DNA of 64,000 nt from Cupriavidus sp. IDO (GTDB lineage: Bacteria > Pseudomonadota > Gammaproteobacteria > Burkholderiales > Burkholderiaceae), in NCBI RefSeq assembly GCF_000812465.1, contig NZ_JWMA01000181.1, positions 1 to 64,000 on the forward strand, given 5' to 3'. The position numbers and the translations under genes are program-made. The notes under the pieces were generated by a model. The model had not been told where the DNA came from and did not search any database. It was given only the letters and a program-made list of their open reading frames with translations. This document shows, piece by piece, positions 8,308 to 15,295 of this stretch (position 1 is the stretch's first letter; every line of letters starts with the position of its first letter).

Positions 8308-8530
8308 AGGTACAACCCGCGCCAGCGCCGCCATGGGCATTGGCCACCAAGAACAGCCGCCGGAACGGGAACAAGGTGGTGCCGTCCGCCAGCGCCATTC
8401 CTTGACCGGGTCGTCGCCGTGCAGCACCTGCAAGTACTCGGTTCCCCAGATGTCGAGGCTGGCACGCATCGGCGCAAGCAGCGCGCGCTCGACCGGGGCG
8501 GGGTCCGTATGCAACGCGTTGATCTGATGG
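8308..8530 (-). pseudogene. SAM-dependent (trans-aconitate-type) methyltransferase remnant
   Basis: On the minus strand one frame reads ALLAPMRASLDIWGTEYLQV then LHGDDPVKEW, like the late part of trans-aconitate 2-methyltransferases. The next frame then gives LADGTTLFPFRRLFLVANAH before a stop, which resembles the very end of the same family. The roughly 40 residues expected between them are missing and the frame changes, so this is a decayed gene with an internal deletion. The family assignment is from memory of motifs and is moderate. Confidence 0.45.
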
Positions 8531-8568
8531 AAGATTCTCTGCGATTCTCTCGGCCCATCAGTTCAAAC

Positions 8569-8584
8569 TCGCAACCGGTTGCGA
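8569..8584. repeat. Perfect 16-bp palindrome
   Basis: TCGCAACCGGTTGCGA is a perfect 16-bp palindrome 20 bp beyond the stop of the padR-like gene. It may be the stem of a terminator or an operator; no T-run follows on either strand. Confidence 0.5.
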
Positions 8585-8604
8585 AGCCCTGAATTCGCCC
8601 GGGG

Positions 8605-9168
8605 TCAGGCAGGCCTGCGAGCGATCATTTCCGCCACCTCGTCGCACCACGCGATATAAGTCTGTTCCGCCAGCACGCCGCGGCGCGTCACCAACAGCGG
8701 TCCAAGCTGCTGCTCGGTCAGCACGGCCTGCCTTTCGAGAAAGAACGCAAGCTGGGCCTGGTGGTCCGCACGCACCTCGCGGATCTGCTGCAACGCCATC
8801 TCGCGCGGCAGCAAATCGAAGCACAACACCCGCAGTATCTGCTCGTCCTTGATGGCCGGGCGCGGTGAACCATTCGCCACCCAGGCCGTCAGCTTCTCGC
8901 GTCCAGCAACGGTCATACTGTAGATCGAGCGTTCCGGCCCGCGCGTGCCTGGCAAGCGCTCTGATTTGATGAATCCATCCGTCTCCAGTTCTCGCAAAGC
9001 CGGGTACACCGAGCTGTGTTCAACCGACCAGCAATGCTGGCCCGCCATCTGCAGCCATTTGGTCAGTTCATAGCCGGAACGCGGCTGGCTATGTATCCCG
9101 GCAAGAAGAACATGCTTCAGCGGCTTTTCCTTGCTTGCCCTGGCTTCCTTCAGATCACTCACTCGCAT
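8605..9168 (-). CDS. PadR family transcriptional regulator
   Basis: This 187-residue PadR-type regulator has an N-terminal winged helix (about residues 15-95) with the family run LLAGIHSQPRSGYELTKWL, the segment WSVEHSSVYPALRELETDGF and a wing at GPERSIYSMT. The C-terminal half is alpha-helical, as in the dimerisation region of PadR_C proteins. AAGGAG lies five bases upstream of the ATG at 9168. It is divergent from a broken NmrA-type reductase gene, and the region between holds ACTATG half-sites that are likely its operator. PadR proteins usually repress a divergent enzyme or efflux gene in response to a small aromatic or toxic ligand; here the target looks lost. Confidence 0.88.
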   Translation of the reverse strand: MRVSDLKEARASKEKPLKHVLLAGIHSQPRSGYELTKWLQMAGQHCWSVEHSSVYPALRELETDGFIKSERLPGTRGPERSIYSMTVAGREKLTAWVANGSPRPAIKDEQILRVLCFDLLPREMALQQIREVRADHQAQLAFFLERQAVLTEQQLGPLLVTRRGVLAEQTYIAWCDEVAEMIARRPA

Positions 9169-9202
9169 TGCTCCTTAATTGCGTCAACGCGCACGCGGAA
9201 TG

Positions 9203-9244
9203 ACTATGGTTTTTTTGACATAGTTAGAAACCCGTGGAACTATG
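9203..9244. promoter_or_regulatory. Putative PadR operator (three ACTATG half-sites)
   Basis: ACTATG at 9203-9208, CATAGTT at 9219-9225 and AACTATG at 9238-9244 form two overlapping inverted repeats 35 bp upstream of the padR start codon. PadR proteins commonly bind such ATGT/ACAT-like dyads in their own promoter region. The site is inferred from position and symmetry. Confidence 0.45.
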
Positions 9245-9440
9245 TATTTATCAACATACCCGATTTTACCCTATCCCCCGGGCAGCGACTGCGCCAGGCG
9301 TCGCAGCGTCGACCGGGTGCAGCCAGTCCGCGTGTCGCCGCCTCTGAGCGCCAAGGTTGGCTGGAGAGGCTGCGCCGGCCGGTGCCGACAACATCAGCTA
9401 CATCGGTTTCATTTTGCTCATTGATACAAGGAAGAGAATC

Positions 9441-9593
9441 ATGCCCAAAGAAACCATGCTCGTCACCGGCGCCGCCGGCAGCGTCGGCTCGACCGCGCGC
9501 GCGGCTATCGCCATGTTGCCGACAGACTTCGCCGCAATGACGCTGCGATGGCGACGGTCCTTGCGCGCAGATCAGCCGTATCGCTGGGCCTGA
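9441..9593 (+). pseudogene. NmrA/epimerase-type NAD(P)-binding protein, N-terminal remnant
   Basis: After GGAAGAGAATC an ATG opens MPKETMLVTGAAGSVGSTAR, the beta-alpha-beta nucleotide-binding start of NmrA-like/atypical short-chain reductases. The similarity ends after about 30 residues and the frame closes at 9593. The rest of the roughly 290-residue protein is absent, and a phosphoesterase terminator follows. It is divergent from the padR-like gene and may once have been its target. Confidence 0.6.
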
Positions 9594-9622
9594 ACGTATC
9601 GAACCCGACCACGCCAAGCCGT

Positions 9623-9652
9623 AAAAAAAGGGCAGCCCGTGCAGGACTGCCC
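9623..9652 (-). terminator. Rho-independent terminator of the phosphoesterase gene
   Basis: On the minus strand GGGCAG and CTGCCC arms close an 11-base loop and are followed by seven T residues (9623-9629). It lies about 50 bp beyond the stop codon of the phosphoesterase gene, in the right orientation to end its transcript. Confidence 0.8.
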
Positions 9653-9701
9653 CCCCTTGCTCCACGCCTCAGGCATCACGGCCTGCCGGCGCATCAACAG
9701 C

Positions 9702-11834
9702 TCACTGCTGTGCCGGGAAAGTCAGCGCATTGGTCAGGTCACCCATCGGCCTGGCGTTGTTGAGCACCAGCGAGGCATCGCGCAATTTCAGCCCCGGCAG
9801 CGTTGGCAGCGCGAAGCGGTGCGTGATGAAGCGCAGCACCGAGGCGGTGTCGTACTGGGTGTGGTCAACGTAGCCCTTCTTCGCGAACGGCGACACCACG
9901 ATCGCCGGGATCCGCGTGCCCGGGCCCCAGCGATCGCCAGTGGGCACTGCCGCGTGGTCGTAGAAGCCGCCGTTTTCGTCGTAAGTGACGACGATCAGCA
10001 TGTTCTTCCACTGCGGGCTCTGCTGCAGCTGGCCGATGACGCCGGCAATGTGCGCGTCGCCGTCGGCCACGTTGGTATAGCCAGGGTGCTGGTTCAGGTT
10101 GCCTTGCGGCTTGTAGAACGTCACGGCGGGCAGCTTGCCGGCGGCGGCATCCTGCAGGAACTGGCTGTCATAGTCCTTCAGGTGCGCGTTGCGGTAGTCC
10201 GCGTGCGCGACCGGATCGAACGAAGCGTAGTAGTTGAACGGCTGGTGGTGCGGCTGGAAGTTGGGCGTGGTGTTGTTGTAGATGCCAGTCGGGTCCTGCG
10301 CCACCTTGGACCAGGCGCCGGCGTACCAGGCCCAGCTGATGCCGCGCGCGTCCAGCAGGTCGGCGATGGTGGTCTGGCTCTGGGTGGGCAAGGTGGTCGA
10401 GCTGGCGGGGTCGGCGAACAGCTTGGTGCCGTCGCTGGCCGTGGGCTTGTTGCCGCTCGGCTGGTAGGCCGGCTGCATGGTGTTGACCGCGTAGAACATG
10501 CCGGCGGCATCCTTCGGCGTGAGCGCGCCGTCGTTCAGGTACGTGGCCGCGCCGTTGAGCACCGAGGACGGGTTGCTGGTGCCCGGGGTAAGGCGCACGA
10601 AATTACCGCCCGCGTCGACGTCGATCGCGGAGATCTTGCCCTTGGCCACCGAGGTGTCGGCGTTGGGATACTGCGGCGCACAGGCGCAGATCAGGTACTG
10701 GTGGTTCAGGAACGAGCCGCCGAACGCGCCCATGAAGAAGTTGTCGGCCAGCACGTAATGCTGGGCGATCTTCCACATGGCCATGCTGCTGCCATCGTAG
10801 TAGCCCATCGACAGGCCGCCGGCATCGGAGTAGGCAGCGTACTTGTCGTTCTTGCCGCCATGGATCTGCATCTGGTTGTTATAGAAGCGGTGCACCAGGT
10901 CACGCGTGGTGACCGACTGCGACACCACCACGCCAGTGCCGTTGACGCCGGCCGGGTCATCGATGCGGAACGGCTTGTTGGCCCAGTTCGCGGTGCTGGA
11001 TTGCGGCAGCGTGACGGTCTGCCCCGCTGCGGTCAGGCCGCCCCAGGTGGGCGGCAGCACGGGAAGCGTGGAGCCGTCGAAGTCCTTCTGCGGCTCGGCG
11101 TTGCCGGTCGAGGCCGGGTTCACGCCCGGGACGCCGTTGGCGCCGGGGAACAGGCCGTAGAGGTTGTCAAAGCCGCGGTTCTCGGCGTAGATCACTACCA
11201 CGGTCTTGATATTCTGCAGCGCCAGGCGCTTGGCCACGCGCTCACGCACGTCCTGGCCGATATCGCCGCCGTCGGCCACCGACTCGGCGATCAGGTCGAC
11301 GGTCTGCTCGATCTCGGCCTGCAGGATGGCCTTGATCTTGCTGTCGCTTTCCTTGTTGTGGTCGGTCAGCAGCTTCTCCGCCGGCACGCCCAGGCGGGCG
11401 GCCACCTGGGACTTTGCGTCATCCAGGCTGCCGCCGTTGCTTTCCATCAGCGCGACCAGTTCGGTGGAGATGGCGCTGACGATGCCATTGGCGCCTGCCG
11501 GCGCGCGGAACACCAGTGGGCGCGTCACGGCGTTATGCACGCCGCCGTCTTCATTGCGGAAGGCATCGGTGCCGATCTCGGCCACCACGGCGCCCACGCC
11601 AGGCAGGGTGAATGCGCCCTGCGCGTCGGTGAAGGTGCTGGCTTCGCCGCTGTCGCACTTGCCATTGTTGTTGGCGTCGAGACAGGCGCGGGCATGTTCG
11701 AAATAGCTGCCGGTGACGACGCCGGAGGTGCTGGCGGACGGTGTGGAATTGCTGCCGGAGTCGCTGCCTCCGCAGGCAGTCATGCCCAGGGCAGTCAGCA
11801 CTGCCAGGGACAACGGTCGGAATGCTCGGCTCAT
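9702..11834 (-). CDS. Lipoprotein phosphoesterase / acid phosphatase (PF04185 type)
   Basis: This 710-residue exported protein begins MSRAFRPLSLAVLTALGMTACGG, a lipoprotein signal with the lipidated Cys about residue 20, followed by a Ser/Thr-rich linker. From about residue 220 the phosphoesterase domain shows IKTVVVIYAENRGFDNLYGLF, a metal-binding start typical of the phospholipase C/AcpA acid phosphatase family. Further blocks include GGSFLNHQYLI, QPHHQPFNYY and a late VTYDENGGFYDHAAVP. It should cleave phosphate esters in the periplasm or at the surface. I chose the ATG at 11834 because AAGGA lies just upstream and the signal peptide starts there. It is divergent from the di-heme peroxidase, with a Pho-box-like element between. 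Confidence 0.82.
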   Translation of the reverse strand: MSRAFRPLSLAVLTALGMTACGGSDSGSNSTPSASTSGVVTGSYFEHARACLDANNNGKCDSGEASTFTDAQGAFTLPGVGAVVAEIGTDAFRNEDGGVHNAVTRPLVFRAPAGANGIVSAISTELVALMESNGGSLDDAKSQVAARLGVPAEKLLTDHNKESDSKIKAILQAEIEQTVDLIAESVADGGDIGQDVRERVAKRLALQNIKTVVVIYAENRGFDNLYGLFPGANGVPGVNPASTGNAEPQKDFDGSTLPVLPPTWGGLTAAGQTVTLPQSSTANWANKPFRIDDPAGVNGTGVVVSQSVTTRDLVHRFYNNQMQIHGGKNDKYAAYSDAGGLSMGYYDGSSMAMWKIAQHYVLADNFFMGAFGGSFLNHQYLICACAPQYPNADTSVAKGKISAIDVDAGGNFVRLTPGTSNPSSVLNGAATYLNDGALTPKDAAGMFYAVNTMQPAYQPSGNKPTASDGTKLFADPASSTTLPTQSQTTIADLLDARGISWAWYAGAWSKVAQDPTGIYNNTTPNFQPHHQPFNYYASFDPVAHADYRNAHLKDYDSQFLQDAAAGKLPAVTFYKPQGNLNQHPGYTNVADGDAHIAGVIGQLQQSPQWKNMLIVVTYDENGGFYDHAAVPTGDRWGPGTRIPAIVVSPFAKKGYVDHTQYDTASVLRFITHRFALPTLPGLKLRDASLVLNNARPMGDLTNALTFPAQQ

Positions 11835-11970
11835 ATCGATCCTTGTTCTATTTACTGGTCGGGGACATTGCTCTTGAAACGCCGCAGGAGTCTCGCGCCG
11901 CTCTGTTTCAGCTTGATGACCAGCGTGGACCACGTAGGAAGCCACGGATCGCGCGATGATCGCCCGGGTG

Positions 11971-11989
11971 CGTCATGGCACTGTCATGG
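11971..11989 (+). promoter_or_regulatory. Pho-box-like direct repeat
   Basis: CGTCATGGCACTGTCATGG contains two GTCAT cores exactly 11 bases apart, the spacing and sequence of PhoB boxes. A possible -10 (TAGGCT, 11998-12003) lies about 10 bases downstream on the plus strand, facing the di-heme peroxidase gene. The divergent phosphoesterase gene makes phosphate control sensible. Confidence 0.45.
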
Positions 11990-12097
11990 AGCCTTGCTAG
12001 GCTGTCCCGCCATCTGATACCCGGGTTGCGTCTCCGCCCGGGTCTTGTGCATTTGGCCGCCCCGCTTCTGCCTCCCGCTCCCCTGCCCCCTTCCTTC

Positions 12098-13453
12098 ATG
12101 CTGCCGATCCCGTCGCTGTTGAACGCCCCGAGACCCTCGTTGCAGCCGTGGGGACGCGCTGCCGCCGGGGTCTTGCTGATACTCGCGATCGCGCTGCTCG
12201 GGGCATGCGGCAGGCAGCAGGCGCAAGCGGTGCAAGGATCGCCGGCTGCTTCCGGCGTGGCCGCAACCGCCAGCCAGCCCGTGCCGGCCTCCGCGAACGC
12301 CTTCTACACGATGCTTGCGACGCGCAGGCCATCGGTACCGGCCATGCGCGCACTGGGCAAGGCATTGTTTTTCGATCAGACGTTGTCCGCATCGGGAAAG
12401 CTTTCCTGCGCGAGCTGCCATAGCCCCGACCATGCCTACGGGCCGCCGAACGATCTGTCAGTACAGCTTGGGGGTGCCGATATGCGGCGCACCGGCGTGC
12501 GTGCCGCGCCGTCGTTGCGCTACGAGCAGAACGTGCCGCCGTTTACGGAGCATTTCCACGAGAACGACGGCAACGACAGCGAAGACCAGGGGCCGACGGG
12601 CGGGCACAACTGGGACGGCCGGGCGTCCTCTACCCATGAGCAGGCGCGCATTCCGCTGCTCTCGGCCCACGAGATGGCCAACCAGGATCCGGCAGCGGTG
12701 GTGGCGCGCGTTCGCGCGGGCCATCACGCTCAGACATTCCGCGAAGTGTTCGGGCCGGACATTCTCGACCGCGACGACGCTGCCTTCCAGGCCGTGCTGA
12801 TGGTGCTCGAGGTGTTCCAGGAAACGCCGGCGGAGTTCTACCCCTACACCAGCAAGTACGATGCCGTGCTGCGCGGAAAGGCGAAACTGAGCCCGCAGGA
12901 GGCGCGCGGACTACAGTTGTTCAACGATCCCGCCAAGGGAAACTGCGCCGCGTGCCATCCCGGCACGATCAGCGCCGACGGGGTGTTCCCGGCGTTCAGC
13001 GACTTCGGGTTCATCGCGCTTGGCGTGCCGCGCAACCGCAAGCTGGCCGGCAACGGCGACCCCGCTTTCTTCGACCAGGGCTTGTGCGGCCCCGACCGCA
13101 CCGACCTGAGCAAGCAAGAAGCCTACTGCGGCTTGTTCCGGACGCCATCCTTGCGTAATGTGGCGACGCGCAAGGCCTTCTTCCACAATGGCGTGTTCCA
13201 CTCGCTGGAGGAAGTGATGCACTTCTACGCCGAACGCGACACCCGCCCGGGCAAGTGGTATCCGCGCAAGCCGGACGGCGGCGTGGACAAGTTCGACGAC
13301 CTGCCCGAGCGCTATCGCGGCAACGTCAATATGGAGCCGCCCTTCGGCGGCCGTCCGGGCGGCCGTGCCGCGCTGACCGAAGGCGAGATCCGCGACGTGA
13401 TTGCGTTCCTGAAAACGCTGACCGACGGCTACCGCGCTCCGGCGGCACCCTGA
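12098..13453 (+). CDS. Di-heme cytochrome c peroxidase / MauG-like lipoprotein
   Basis: This 451-residue protein has a lipoprotein-type signal (AAAGVLLILAIALLGAC, Cys37) and two c-type heme sites, CASCH at 104-108 and CAACH at 283-287. That is the layout of bacterial di-heme cytochrome c peroxidases and MauG relatives. Between them lie NWDGRA and a Gly/Asp-rich region; the C-terminal half has LRNVATRKAFFHNG and FHSLEEVMHFY, usual in the MauG group. It would reduce peroxide or oxidise a protein partner in the periplasm. The start is not certain: no clear ribosome binding site precedes ATG 12098, and the upstream ATG 11975 falls within the Pho-box-like repeat. It stands alone beside the divergent phosphoesterase gene. 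Confidence 0.82.
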   Translation: MLPIPSLLNAPRPSLQPWGRAAAGVLLILAIALLGACGRQQAQAVQGSPAASGVAATASQPVPASANAFYTMLATRRPSVPAMRALGKALFFDQTLSASGKLSCASCHSPDHAYGPPNDLSVQLGGADMRRTGVRAAPSLRYEQNVPPFTEHFHENDGNDSEDQGPTGGHNWDGRASSTHEQARIPLLSAHEMANQDPAAVVARVRAGHHAQTFREVFGPDILDRDDAAFQAVLMVLEVFQETPAEFYPYTSKYDAVLRGKAKLSPQEARGLQLFNDPAKGNCAACHPGTISADGVFPAFSDFGFIALGVPRNRKLAGNGDPAFFDQGLCGPDRTDLSKQEAYCGLFRTPSLRNVATRKAFFHNGVFHSLEEVMHFYAERDTRPGKWYPRKPDGGVDKFDDLPERYRGNVNMEPPFGGRPGGRAALTEGEIRDVIAFLKTLTDGYRAPAAP

Positions 13454-13507
13454 TCGGGGTTCCAGCCTCGGTTCAGGCGAAACCACCGTGCCCTGCGGGA
13501 CCAGCGG

Positions 13508-13945
13508 TCAGCCGAAGCAGCCCAGGTAATACTGCTGGGCACGCAGCGCGTCGGCATGCTCGCGGTAGCGGTCGGCGCGGCTCCAGTACTCGGTCTCGCT
13601 CATTGCACGCTCGGTCGCGCGCAACCGGTAATCGAGGATCAGGCACTGGTTCAGGAAGAGGTTCTGGGTCCGCAAGTTCCAGTCGTCGTCCCGTTCGCGC
13701 TGCGCCCTGACCTGCTCCGCGGTCTGCGCGCGAATACGCGAGTAAGCCTCGTTTGCCCGAGAAGTCTTCGCGACGTTGGGCACCGTTTGCACGTGGCCCT
13801 GCAAGGTGCTGGTGACATGCCTGTAGCCGGCCGGGCAGGACGCCGACGTGTACAGGACATCGCTCTGGCTGACGCATTTGGTGACGGCCTGCGCCAGGCC
13901 GCTGGCGGCCAGCAGCGCCAGCATCACGGCAAGTTGTCTGGACAT
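13508..13945 (-). CDS. Exported protein with DUF4124-like N-terminus
   Basis: This 145-residue protein has a clear Sec signal peptide (MSRQLAVMLALLAASGLAQA). The mature start VTKCVSQSDVLYTSASCPAGYRHV resembles DUF4124-type periplasmic proteins of betaproteobacteria. The remainder is charged and helical with four Cys in all, probably two disulfides. GAGGGG lies nine bases before the ATG. It converges on the di-heme peroxidase gene. I do not recognise a specific function. Confidence 0.75.
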   Translation of the reverse strand: MSRQLAVMLALLAASGLAQAVTKCVSQSDVLYTSASCPAGYRHVTSTLQGHVQTVPNVAKTSRANEAYSRIRAQTAEQVRAQRERDDDWNLRTQNLFLNQCLILDYRLRATERAMSETEYWSRADRYREHADALRAQQYYLGCFG

Positions 13946-14122
13946 GGCGATACCCCTCGTCGAACCACGATGAAATCAATGTAGTTCGGATTTGCACCGA
14001 TGCCAGCGTGTCGCGCAGCCGCTTGTCATGTGGAATGCGGGGGTGCGGAACCAGGCACTCGCCTGCGGTCCTGCTCCCCTCCCCGGCTGACCCCAAGCCC
14101 GGTCGTCAGCCGTGGCCAGTCA

Positions 14123-14317
14123 TCATCCCAGCTCCTGAAAGGCGTGCCCATTGGCCTCCAGCCCCTTCACGAGGTCGGGTGGCAGTTCGCTCTCCGAGAC
14201 CGTGCCCTCAAGCTGCCACTGCTTCGCGTCCTTGAGGTCGGGGAGTCCTGCGCCCTTGCGCACATAGAGCCCCAGTGTCGGTTTCTGCAGATTGATGTAG
14301 AAGTCGAATTCCTGCAT
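14123..14317 (-). CDS. Small hypothetical protein (64 aa)
   Basis: This 64-residue soluble protein begins MQEFDFYINLQKPTLGLYVR and ends in ELPPDLVKGLEANGHAFQELG. It has no signal peptide or membrane segment. A good GGGAG ribosome binding site eight bases upstream and normal codon use suggest it is real; I recall similar short proteins annotated as hypothetical in Ralstonia and Cupriavidus. Function is unknown. It borders the pseudogene cluster on its 5' side. Confidence 0.65.
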   Translation of the reverse strand: MQEFDFYINLQKPTLGLYVRKGAGLPDLKDAKQWQLEGTVSESELPPDLVKGLEANGHAFQELG

Positions 14318-14389
14318 TTGCGAATCTCCCGTGAAAGCAGTGATTGCTCTTCCGAATTCGGGACTGGCCAGTCATTACATCACTTCCGA

Positions 14390-14512
14390 ACGCACCGCAC
14401 CGTACGGCTACCGACTTGTACGAAGGTGCACCGCTGTCCTCGTCGATGTAGTCGAGCGGCACCAGCTGGTTTGCTTCCCGATAGTAGGCCGTGACCGAGC
14501 CCGCTGCAATGT
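14390..14512 (-). pseudogene. C-terminal remnant of an FdhF/YdeP-like formate dehydrogenase (candidate cbbB)
   Basis: Reading on the minus strand gives YDIAAGSVTAYYREANQLVP and then LDYIDEDSGAPSYKSVAV. This aligns closely with the end of the intact molybdoenzyme at 54217-56544 (YDIPQGCVGAYYPETNPLVP, then TPTSKSVPV). Only about 40 residues remain. It is joined directly to a phosphoribulokinase fragment on the same strand. In C. necator the chromosomal cbb operon ends with a formate-dehydrogenase-like gene, cbbB, so this may be a cbbB end. Confidence 0.65.
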
Positions 14513-14672
14513 CATATCAGCAGGTTGGGATACAGGGCAACACCGACATCGTCGGTGATCACGCCACCATGCAGCCCCTCGTAGAACAGCAGGTTGGTGT
14601 CGGCCGGCAAGGGCGTCCACGTCCACTCGGTGAAGGTGCCGGGCTCCTGCCCGAACGGGGCCGCCTCCAGAA
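14512..14672 (-). pseudogene. Phosphoribulokinase (cbbP) internal remnant
   Basis: The minus-strand frame reads EAAPFGQEPGTFTEW, then PLPADTNLLFYEGLHGG and VALYPNLLI, followed by a stop. It matches residues about 115-165 of the intact CbbP encoded at 24287-25165, which has EAAPYGQEPGTFTAW and LFYEGLHGGVVTDEV. Differences are scattered, so it is an old divergent copy, not a recent partial duplication. Both ends of the gene are missing, and the break at its 3' side joins the formate-dehydrogenase-like remnant. Confidence 0.8.
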
Positions 14673-14680
14673 AGCCAGGC

Positions 14681-14902
14681 AATTTCGACCTGATGTACGA
14701 GGGCAAGGTCAACGGCTATGTCGTCCAGGGGTTCAACCCCCTGGCCGCGATGCCTGACAAGAACAAGTCCTCGGCCGCGCTGTCGAAACTCAAGTTCCTC
14801 GTGGTCATCGACCCGCTGGTGACCGAGACCTCGAACTTCTGGCGCAACGAGGGCAAGTTCAACGACGTCAAGACCGAAGAGATCATGACCGAGGTCTTCC
14901 GG
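14681..14902 (+). pseudogene. Formate dehydrogenase O/N alpha subunit (fdoG) internal remnant
   Basis: About 74 residues read NFDLMYEGKVNGYVVQGFNP and then LVVIDPLVTETSNFWRNEG and EEIMTEVFR. This corresponds to the middle-to-late part of the FdoG/FdnG catalytic subunit. The gene is cut at both ends: upstream it abuts the prk remnant on the other strand, and downstream it runs straight into fdoI sequence. The rest of fdoG and all of fdoH are missing. Confidence 0.75.
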
Positions 14903-15111
14903 TGTGGCGCGCCTATATCGCCGAGTATTTCCCGATTCCCCTGCTCCGTCTCGCGATCCTGGCCCATTCCGTTGCCTCGGGCTGATTCTGCTGATCGCGG
15001 GTCATATCTACCTGGCGATCTGGGTACGCGGTTCGATCACGGGCATGGTGACAGGCTACGTCTCGCGCGCCTGGGCCAAGCAGCACCATGACCGCTGGTA
15101 TGCGCGGCGTG
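14902..15111 (+). pseudogene. Formate dehydrogenase cytochrome b subunit (fdoI) C-terminal remnant, frameshifted
   Basis: Frame one reads VWRAYIAEYFPIPLLRLAIL then AHSVASG and stops. One base is missing in a G run near 14984, and the next frame continues GLILLIAGHIYLAIWVRGS, ending in AWAKQHHDRWY. This is the last transmembrane helix and tail of the FdoI/FdnI gamma subunit, including a heme-ligand-type His (GHIYLA). The 5' two thirds of the gene are gone. Confidence 0.75.
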
Positions 15112-15261
15112 TGCCACGGTTATCTGAAGGTCATCTCACTGGAACGCGACCCGCAAGCCGAGGCCGTGGCCGATGACCTTGCCACCCTGACCTTGGACGA
15201 TGCCGTGACGGCGGAGGGCTATCAACGCACCAGGTTCAATCCCTTCGCTCTGCCGGGATGA
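15112..15261 (+). pseudogene. FdhE formate dehydrogenase accessory protein, C-terminal remnant
   Basis: CHGYLKVISLERDPQAEAVA continues to DDLATLTLDD and RFNPFALPG before TGA at 15259-15261. This resembles the end of FdhE, where a Cys-containing motif is followed by LKxxxLEKDPxxEPVADDLA. It follows the fdoI remnant in the usual fdoG-H-I-fdhE order, with large deletions between the pieces. Confidence 0.7.
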
Positions 15262-15295
15262 GGCCGCATTCGAGGATGACGCCGCCGATACGCTC

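Noticed and set aside
8569..8584. Palindrome as a definite terminator of padR
   Set aside because: The stem is perfect but no T-run follows on either strand, so it is listed as a palindrome only.
9639..12017. 792-residue plus-strand open frame
   Set aside because: It is the antisense of the phosphoesterase, whose signal peptide, motifs and terminator are all on the minus strand.
11975..12097. Upstream ATG start for the di-heme peroxidase
   Set aside because: The added 41 residues are not a signal peptide and the ATG lies within the Pho-box-like repeat; the signal region follows ATG 12098.
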